Shown here: positions 13,533 to 18,379 of the stretch, one piece after another
How the letters are laid out: each line of letters opens with the position of its first letter
Numbering within the stretch: the first letter of the stretch is position 1
Assembly (NCBI GenBank): GCA_014730055.1
Contig: WJIV01000097.1
Location: 1 to 18,379 of the forward strand
DNA from: Candidatus Bathyarchaeota archaeon
GTDB taxonomy: Archaea > Thermoproteota > Bathyarchaeia > TCS64
DNA length: 18,379 bases
Reading direction: 5' to 3'
The notes under the pieces: generated by a model
What the model was told of the DNA's origin: nothing
The model's input: only the letters and a program-made list of their open reading frames with translations
Databases searched by the model: none
Made by a program: the position numbers and the translations under genes

Positions 13533-13808
13533 CTAGTCTGAAATTTCCTTTCTCGGGAATTCTGCGAGTGTCTTTACGTAATCCATGTCTAGAATTTCCG
13601 CATTTTTAGCGAATTCTTCGTGTTGTTTATCATATCTACCTTCGACCTTAGGATCAGCCTTTATCAAGATGTGCATTCGTACTGCTCCTGGGCCTAATCT
13701 TGTGGTAAATTTACATCCTTCGATGGGGCACTTGAAGCGATCAACTATATCGCCTTCCTCTGAGAGAACAACGTATTTCTGTAGGTTAGCTGGGATCTTT
13801 AGAGTCAT
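13533..13808 (-). CDS. 91-aa C2H2-like zinc-finger protein
   Basis: A short protein between rpl24e and ndk. It begins with a beta-strand-like MTLKIPANLQKYVVLSEEG. A finger-like FKCPIEGCKFTTRLGPGAVRMH carries C27, C32 and H46, with a possible fourth ligand at H63 (KQHEEF). The spacing C-x4-C-x13-H-x16-H is not a classical C2H2 finger but could bind zinc. The C-terminal third is acidic and helical, with no known motif. I do not recognise a characterised family. Its place in the ribosomal-protein neighbourhood hints at RNA or ribosome association, but that is inference. The ATG at 13808 follows TATTTAAT about 18-25 nt upstream on its strand. Confidence 0.75.
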   Translation of the reverse strand: MTLKIPANLQKYVVLSEEGDIVDRFKCPIEGCKFTTRLGPGAVRMHILIKADPKVEGRYDKQHEEFAKNAEILDMDYVKTLAEFPRKEISD

Positions 13809-13866
13809 GTAATCCCTAAATTAAATACGCGGATTAATGATATATCATTTATCCCTAACTGGATAT

Positions 13867-13939
13867 AAAAACAGCTAAAAATGACTTATTTACTTAAAAA
13901 ATATATTAAATAAAAGCTAAATTAGGGTTTCTAGAAAAA
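13867..13939 (-). terminator. T-rich terminator region after rpl24e
   Basis: The 133-nt gap between rpl24e and the zinc-finger gene holds several minus-strand T-runs: T5 at 13935-13939, T6 at 13896-13901, T5 at 13877-13881 and T5 at 13867-13871. Serial T-tracts are typical archaeal terminators and should end the rpl7ae-rps28e-rpl24e transcript. The remainder (13809-13866) holds the AT-rich promoter of the zinc-finger gene. Confidence 0.5.
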
Positions 13940-13941
13940 GA

Positions 13942-14130
13942 TTATCGTTGTCTAGTGCGCCAGGCTTTAGTCCACTTGAATTTACGTGGATCCCTTTTGA
14001 GTTTAAGGGCGCTCTTCCTACATTTACTACTACAGAACCTAAGAATTCTACCGTCTCTTCGGACAAAGCCCATTCCGGTTCCAGGGGCGATCTCGTCGCC
14101 ACAGAAACTACATTCGTATATTTGTGGCAT
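13942..14130 (-). CDS. rpl24e: Ribosomal protein L24e
   Basis: 62 aa from ATG 14130. A small zinc-binding large-subunit protein: CSFCGDEI (C7, C10) and FCSSKC (C33, C37) form the CxxC/CxxxC zinc site, and [14 protein letters not shown] is the conserved rRNA-binding tail. A GTG at 14139 would add three residues. ATG 14130 is preferred because [10 protein letters not shown] matches the family start and GAGTGA lies five bases before it. It begins 11 nt after the S28e stop, within the L7Ae-S28e-L24e operon. Confidence 0.95.
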   Translation of the reverse strand: MPQIYECSFCGDEIAPGTGMGFVRRDGRILRFCSSKCRKSALKLKRDPRKFKWTKAWRTRQR

Positions 14131-14141
14131 GTTATTCACTC

Positions 14142-14354
14142 TTACCTTATCTTCCTCGCTTCCCTCTCCGTTTCTCTTAGGAGAAGGATATCATCGATTC
14201 TTACAGGTCCTTTTACGTTCCTTGTTATTATTCGCCCTTTATCTCTGCCTTCCTCAATCCTGACTCTTACCTGCATAACCTCTCCTGTTAGCCCTGTTCT
14301 TCCAAGTATCTGGATAACGGTGGCTGGAATAAGTAGGTCAGAATCTTGGCTCAT
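14142..14354 (-). CDS. rps28e: Ribosomal protein S28e
   Basis: 70 aa, full family length. An OB-fold small-subunit protein near the mRNA exit/E-site, found in archaea and eukaryotes only. Recognised from [20 protein letters not shown] and the near-invariant C-terminal block [21 protein letters not shown]. Its ATG is one base after the L7Ae stop codon, so the two are translated from the same message. Confidence 0.97.
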   Translation of the reverse strand: MSQDSDLLIPATVIQILGRTGLTGEVMQVRVRIEEGRDKGRIITRNVKGPVRIDDILLLRETEREARKIR

Positions 14355-14355
14355 C

Positions 14356-14745
14356 TTACTTCACGATTTCCTCTAATTTTTTATGAATCTCTGAGACCAG
14401 GTTTTCTGCGTCGCCCGCATCCTCAATTGAAGCAGCAGCAGAGCTCACGTTTATACCCAAGGAATCTCCGATCTTATTCTTCTCTGGTACGTATACAAAG
14501 GGAGCTTTTCTCTCCTCACAGAGAAGTGGTAGATGCGCAACTACCTCTGGTGGTTGAACATCCTCCGCTATGAGGACAAGTTCAGCTTTTCCCCTTTCAA
14601 TGCTTTTTGTGGTCTCATTGGTTCCTTTCTTAATCTTTCCTGACTCTGATGCAATTTTTAGTGCCTCGTAGGCTGCATCAGCGACTTCTTTCGGTACTTC
14701 GAACCTTACGTAGAAGGGTTTCGAAGGATCTACATCTCCTGACAT
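14356..14745 (-). CDS. rpl7ae: Ribosomal protein L7Ae (K-turn-binding)
   Basis: 129 aa. Binds kink-turn RNA in 23S rRNA, and is also a core component of box C/D and H/ACA sRNPs and archaeal RNase P. Motifs: [38 protein letters not shown] and [14 protein letters not shown], ending in the hydrophobic loop [14 protein letters not shown] that contacts the K-turn. It is first in the L7Ae-S28e-L24e operon. GAGG lies about ten bases before the ATG, and a GTTTAATA box near 14787-14794 would give a leader of roughly 20 nt. Its leader could be an autoregulatory target, as known in Sulfolobus, but I could not fold a convincing K-turn there. Confidence 0.97.
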   Translation of the reverse strand: MSGDVDPSKPFYVRFEVPKEVADAAYEALKIASESGKIKKGTNETTKSIERGKAELVLIAEDVQPPEVVAHLPLLCEERKAPFVYVPEKNKIGDSLGINVSSAAASIEDAGDAENLVSEIHKKLEEIVK

Positions 14746-14834
14746 TTCATTTCCCTCAAGGTGTAAACACTAACCCAGTTGTTCTTTATTAAACGTTGTG
14801 GCTTTTAGTTATGATGATTTGATTGTCTGTTAGA

Positions 14835-16568
14835 CTAATTATGCGTATAAAAAGCAACGAATGGATCAACTGAGTCAACTCTACAGAAGCCAAACCTCTC
14901 AAACTGTATCATCTGGTCGATCTCAAGCTCCTTACAGTAATCTGATACTATTCCCTCAGCGAAGCTTGCATCAGGCATTGCTACTTTTCCACTGAAGCCT
15001 CTCCCAGCAGGTAGCCAGTGAATAAATGGGGCGTCTTTTTCTCTTGCTTTCATATAATCCTTAGAATGAAATTCAGCCTCTATTTTCTCCTCAGATACAG
15101 ATTTAATTTTAATATTCATCAGTCCCATGAGGCGCACAATTCCACCTTTCACCATTCTTTCGAGATCACTAGATGATATATTGAAATCGTAGGCTCCTTC
15201 AACTGGCTTTATTGTATAGTCCCTCGTCCCCTTTTCCTTCTGATCAGGGTGTCTAGGTAGCTTTGCGATAAGATTGTTTTCTATTCCACTTACTTTTAAT
15301 CTGGTGGGGTTCTCAATGAAAAAGTATCTGTTTGCTAAAGGTTCTATAATATTCCGGTTTTCTGCAGCAATATTATCCCACGTTAGCATTACGTTTACTG
15401 GTTTTGGTCCGATGTGGATCATTATTGATCTAATGGCTTCTGGCTGTAATCCACGGCGCCTTAGAGCCGCAAGGGATCCAAGCCTAGGGTCATCCCAGCC
15501 CCAGTATATTCCCTCCTCTATTCCGTTTCTCATCTTTGATTTGCTGAGTATTGTCTCCTCGAGTCCAACTCTACCAACGTTGATGACCGTTGGTGTTTTC
15601 CAGCCCATATGGCTATGAAGCCATTGCTGCCGTGTTGAGTTCACGTCGTGCTCTTTTCCACGGATTACATGGGATACGCCCATAAGGTGATCATCGATTC
15701 CACAACTAAAGTTATAAAGAGGCCAAACCCTGTATTTGGTCCCCTGGAGTGGATGCGGAGTGTCACTAATTCTCAGGGCGGGCCAGTCTCGTATCGCAGG
15801 ATTAGGGTCTTCAAGATCTGTTTTTATACGAACAACCGCCTCACCTTTGTCATAGGTTCCATCTAGCATTTTTCTCCATCTTTGAAGCTGCATATCAGGA
15901 TCCAATTCTCTACAAGGGCAGGACATCATATTCATATATAGATGCCTGAACTCCTCAACCGGACAAGTGCAAACGTATGCATTGCCCATTTGTAGGATTT
16001 TCTCAGCATACTCGTAGTATATCTCGAGCCTCTCACTCTGGATATACTTCTCGTCAACCTTTACACCCAGCCAGTTGAGATCTTCAATTATTTTATCATA
16101 CATTTCTGGAATTGGGGGTTTTACATCTGAGCTTGTGTCTTCGTATCTCAGGATGAAATGCCCGTCGTACATTCTTGCGTATTCATCACAGAATATTATA
16201 GGTTCTGCACTTCCCAAATGGAGGGCCCCGTCGGGATTCGGCGCGAATCTCGTCTTTATCATTGGCCAATCTTCCACATCCTCCAGTGGGGGCATCTCTT
16301 TTTCTTCCTCTACTTTGCTTGTTTCTAATAATTCTGGATGATTTTCTTTTATAAATGACGCTTGTTCTTCCTGAGTCCATGAGTTGACTTCTGAAACGCC
16401 CTCGTTTATAATGGGAATTATTTCCTTTACTCTGGGCTTGAGTTCTTCATGTTCAGCTAGAACCTTGCCGATTACGGATCCACTTTGAGCTTTGCCCTCA
16501 TGCTGTGAAGCGTTCAGAGCGGCATATTTTATGGCTTCTTTCTTTATGTCAAGGTTACTCATGGACAT
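14835..16568 (-). CDS. gltX: Glutamyl-tRNA synthetase, archaeal/eukaryal type
   Basis: About 577 aa from ATG 16568. A class I synthetase charging tRNA-Glu; archaeal enzymes usually also mischarge tRNA-Gln, which GatDE then amidates. Signature 1 is FAPNPDGALHLGSAEP (HLGS at 117-120 for HIGH). Signature 2 is ILSKSKMRNG (341-346, the KMSKS variant). A CxC pair (C200, C202) and CPC (C217, C219) may form a zinc knuckle. The C-terminal anticodon domain is beta-barrel-like, as in GlnRS, confirming the archaeal class. TTG 16589 and ATG 16562 are alternative starts; the TTG would add seven unusual residues. It follows idsA by 45 nt, in an fni-idsA-gltX operon. Confidence 0.95.
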   Translation of the reverse strand: MSMSNLDIKKEAIKYAALNASQHEGKAQSGSVIGKVLAEHEELKPRVKEIIPIINEGVSEVNSWTQEEQASFIKENHPELLETSKVEEEKEMPPLEDVEDWPMIKTRFAPNPDGALHLGSAEPIIFCDEYARMYDGHFILRYEDTSSDVKPPIPEMYDKIIEDLNWLGVKVDEKYIQSERLEIYYEYAEKILQMGNAYVCTCPVEEFRHLYMNMMSCPCRELDPDMQLQRWRKMLDGTYDKGEAVVRIKTDLEDPNPAIRDWPALRISDTPHPLQGTKYRVWPLYNFSCGIDDHLMGVSHVIRGKEHDVNSTRQQWLHSHMGWKTPTVINVGRVGLEETILSKSKMRNGIEEGIYWGWDDPRLGSLAALRRRGLQPEAIRSIMIHIGPKPVNVMLTWDNIAAENRNIIEPLANRYFFIENPTRLKVSGIENNLIAKLPRHPDQKEKGTRDYTIKPVEGAYDFNISSSDLERMVKGGIVRLMGLMNIKIKSVSEEKIEAEFHSKDYMKAREKDAPFIHWLPAGRGFSGKVAMPDASFAEGIVSDYCKELEIDQMIQFERFGFCRVDSVDPFVAFYTHN

Positions 16569-16613
16569 TATTATCCCGGAAATAGACAAGGGAAATGGCT
16601 ATTATTCCTTTCC

Positions 16614-17618
16614 CTAATATCTTCGCTCGACAAAGTACTTAACTAGATTCTTAAGCTCCTGCTTAGCCTCTGAGTCGGGGAAAGGCTCAATCATGCTTAG
16701 AGAGGAATCTAAGTATTCTTTTGCCAGCTTTCTTGCATAGTTTATAGCCCCTGTCTCGTAAAGTGTCTTAATTGCCAACTCCAGATCCTTTTCTGAGGAT
16801 TTTCCTCTGCCCAGTACTTTCAGTATCTTAGCTCTCTGTTCCTGGTTAGAGTTCTGAAGAGCATGAATTATTATTATTGTCTTTTTGCCCTCTAGAATAT
16901 CACTGCCTATAGGTTTTCCCAATTCTTTCTCAGTTGAACTAATACCCAGGATGTCATCTACAATCTGAAACGCTATTCCCGCATCCCATGCAAATTTGCT
17001 GATCGCCAAACGTTCATCATCACTTGCTCCTCCTACTATTGCCCCTACCTCGGCGGATGAGCTAAATAAGGCACTTGTTTTACCTCCAACCATTAAAAGG
17101 TAGTCTTCCTCATTGATATCAGTAGATTTAGGGTATAAGATATCTAGTGCCTGTCCTTCGCAAAGTAAAACTGTAGCGTCAGTTGTCCTCTGAATAATCT
17201 TGATCAGTTCCTCAGCTGATAATTCAGTAGGTACATGTCTTGAGAATATCTGGAAAACTTTAGTGTATAATAAATCGCCGGCTAATATGGCCATTGGTGT
17301 ACCGAATTTTTTATGAACTGTTGGTTTTCCTCTCCTTAACTCATCATGATCCATTACGTCATCATGAATAAGAGTGAAATTATGCAACATCTCCATGGCC
17401 GAAGCAAAAGGTATTGCTATATCAGATGATCCACCGAACAATTCACAAGTTTTCACGGTAAGGTAAGGTCTCAGACGTTTACCTCCAGATTCCATGATAT
17501 GTCTTACAGCATCGTATAACTCATCAGGACTTCCATCGAAAAGAGTTTTAGAAATAAAGGCGTCTACTCTGTCTGCGTTGGCTTCTAGTTTATTTTTAAT
17601 CTGTTCTGCAGTGGACAT
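16614..17618 (-). CDS. idsA: Geranylgeranyl diphosphate synthase (short-chain trans-prenyl diphosphate synthase)
   Basis: 334 aa from ATG 17618. It adds IPP units to allylic diphosphates to make GGPP, the alkyl donor for archaeal ether lipids. The first aspartate-rich motif is LIHDDVMDHDELRRG and the second is FQIVDDILG; GGKRLRP binds IPP. Phe stands five residues before the first DDxxD (HNFTLIHDD), the chain-length determinant of archaeal type I GGPP synthases, so C20 product is favoured. Longer in-frame starts (TTG 17645, ATG 17639) are less likely, because AGGTGA lies four bases before ATG 17618. The gene is 30 nt downstream of fni, which supplies its DMAPP. Confidence 0.93.
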   Translation of the reverse strand: MSTAEQIKNKLEANADRVDAFISKTLFDGSPDELYDAVRHIMESGGKRLRPYLTVKTCELFGGSSDIAIPFASAMEMLHNFTLIHDDVMDHDELRRGKPTVHKKFGTPMAILAGDLLYTKVFQIFSRHVPTELSAEELIKIIQRTTDATVLLCEGQALDILYPKSTDINEEDYLLMVGGKTSALFSSSAEVGAIVGGASDDERLAISKFAWDAGIAFQIVDDILGISSTEKELGKPIGSDILEGKKTIIIIHALQNSNQEQRAKILKVLGRGKSSEKDLELAIKTLYETGAINYARKLAKEYLDSSLSMIEPFPDSEAKQELKNLVKYFVERRY

Positions 17619-17622
17619 CTTT

Positions 17623-17628
17623 TCACCT
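17623..17628 (-). promoter_or_regulatory. Shine-Dalgarno site deciding the idsA start
   Basis: AGGTGA on the minus strand, four bases before ATG 17618. It favours this ATG over two in-frame upstream starts. Confidence 0.7.
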
Positions 17629-17648
17629 AGGCTATGCATAGACAAAAG

Positions 17649-18379
17649 TCAAGCTAGATAAAAGTTACCTAAACCTCTCGAATATTTTGATGTGTCTATA
17701 CCTCTTAGTTTAAGCCATTCAGCTGTTCTACCGAGTATCATAGCTGGTTTTTCTCTCAGTTCATTAACGTTCTTAGCGCCTACCAGAAACATTACCACTT
17801 TAAATTCTTGAATTATATAGTCAACATAACTTTCTAGAGCATCTCCGTTTTCTGTAACTTTCTCTAAGAATGGTTTTGCTATTCCCGCTGCTTCTCCGCC
17901 AAGAACCATTGATTTTGCTATCTCTACCCCGGTTCTTATTCCTCCAGATGATATTATCTTAAGGTTTGTTTTTTCTCTGATTTCTACTAGGCTTATTGCA
18001 GTTGGAATACCCCAGTTCCACAGTGCTTTACCTAGATACTCCTGTTCCCTTTTTTCAACTTCCTTTGCAATGTGATACTCAACCGCGGACCAGCTGGTCC
18101 CGCCAACTCCCGCTATCTCAACCCATTCAACACCTGCTTTCTCAATTAATAATGCGTCTTCGTACGAAATTCCACAGCCGGTCTCTTTCATAACAATAGG
18201 TTTCTCTATTTTGGAGGCTATCCACTCAATCTTATCAAGAATTCCGCTGAAATCCGTATCTCCGCCTACTTGTACATCTTCTTGTAAGGGATTCATATGG
18301 AGGCATATTGCATCTGCATCCAACATCCCAATAGCCTGCTCTACTTCTTTAACACCCCAGCCTTTAGCTAGTTGAGGTA
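17649..18379 (-). CDS. fni: Type 2 isopentenyl-diphosphate isomerase, 5'-truncated by window edge
   Basis: The frame is open to the right edge, giving about 243 C-terminal residues; the N-terminal FMN-binding part lies outside. It interconverts IPP and DMAPP using reduced FMN. Diagnostic motifs are LHMNPLQEDVQVGGDTDF, IVMKETGCGIS, VEIAGVGGTSW, KIISSGGIRTG and the C-terminal YSRGLGNFYLA. An ATG at 18326 is internal and not the start, since coding sequence continues upstream (AKGWGVKEVEQAIGMLDAD). It heads the visible part of the fni-idsA-gltX operon; in related archaea, mevalonate kinase and isopentenyl phosphate kinase genes often lie further upstream. Confidence 0.95.
   Translation of the reverse strand, partial: PQLAKGWGVKEVEQAIGMLDADAICLHMNPLQEDVQVGGDTDFSGILDKIEWIASKIEKPIVMKETGCGISYEDALLIEKAGVEWVEIAGVGGTSWSAVEYHIAKEVEKREQEYLGKALWNWGIPTAISLVEIREKTNLKIISSGGIRTGVEIAKSMVLGGEAAGIAKPFLEKVTENGDALESYVDYIIQEFKVVMFLVGAKNVNELREKPAMILGRTAEWLKLRGIDTSKYSRGLGNFYLA

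Noticed and set aside
13948..14573. Plus-strand open frames of 75-142 aa across the ribosomal genes
   Set aside because: Shadows of rpl24e, rps28e and rpl7ae, whose minus-strand frames are unmistakable.
14746..14800. L7Ae-binding kink-turn in the rpl7ae leader
   Set aside because: Autoregulation is known in Sulfolobus, but I could not pair a C-stem, three-base bulge and tandem GA/AG in this leader by eye.
1..18379. CRISPR array, IS element, prophage or integration site at the tRNA
   Set aside because: No direct-repeat series, transposase, integrase or duplicated tRNA 3' end was seen anywhere in the window.

Overview
The window is chromosomal DNA from an archaeon. Evidence: MCM and GINS replication genes, eukaryote-like ribosomal proteins L7Ae, S28e and L24e, an archaeal-type GluRS, type-2 IPP isomerase plus GGPP synthase for isoprenoid ether lipids, an Ogg2 glycosylase, and an intron-containing tRNA-Tyr with an encoded CCA and a C1-G72 pair. 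The gins23-mcm pair and the fni-idsA-gltX order are what I would expect from the TACK lineages (thaumarchaeota or bathyarchaeota-like). That placement is inference. The sequence is AT-leaning and genes are tightly packed. Many first genes have a TATA-like box about 24-31 nt before the start codon, which suggests leaderless mRNAs. Several genes inside operons have an AGGTGA-type Shine-Dalgarno site.

Layout. 1-731 (minus): 3'-truncated purN-type formyltransferase. 845-1884 (plus): a 53-aa zinc-ribbon protein, then an M55 D-aminopeptidase. 2030-3831 (plus): a ribbon-helix-helix regulator with a perfect palindrome beside its TATA box, then an overlapping pair encoding a membrane-anchored TlpA-like thioredoxin and a CcdA-type electron carrier. 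3912-4796: an NADP-type beta-hydroxyacid dehydrogenase. 4839-6119: a CDF metal exporter with a four-Asp transport site fused to a NifX-like domain. Its 3' end runs 22 nt into the convergent tRNA-Tyr gene (6098-6214), which carries a 42-nt intron.

6333-8120 (minus): ogg2 and mtnA. 8215-10781 (plus): gins23 and mcm, the CMG helicase subunits. 10850-11836: an orphan alpha/alpha-toroid (terpenoid-cyclase-like) protein. 11902-12972: inositol-phosphate synthase, whose stop codon interleaves with that of convergent ndk. 12969-14745 (minus): ndk, a C2H2-like zinc-finger gene, and the rpl24e, rps28e and rpl7ae ribosomal genes, all transcribed leftward. 14835-18379 (minus): gltX, idsA and a 5'-truncated fni.

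Most of the window is housekeeping: translation, replication, repair, purine, methionine-salvage and lipid precursors. I found no CRISPR array, insertion sequence, phage, toxin-antitoxin pair or defence island, and nothing I would call a new multi-gene system. The parts most worth following are the CDF-NifX fusion and its antisense overlap with tRNA-Tyr, the RHH regulator with its probable operator, the orphan toroid protein, and the conserved-looking zinc-binding small proteins.
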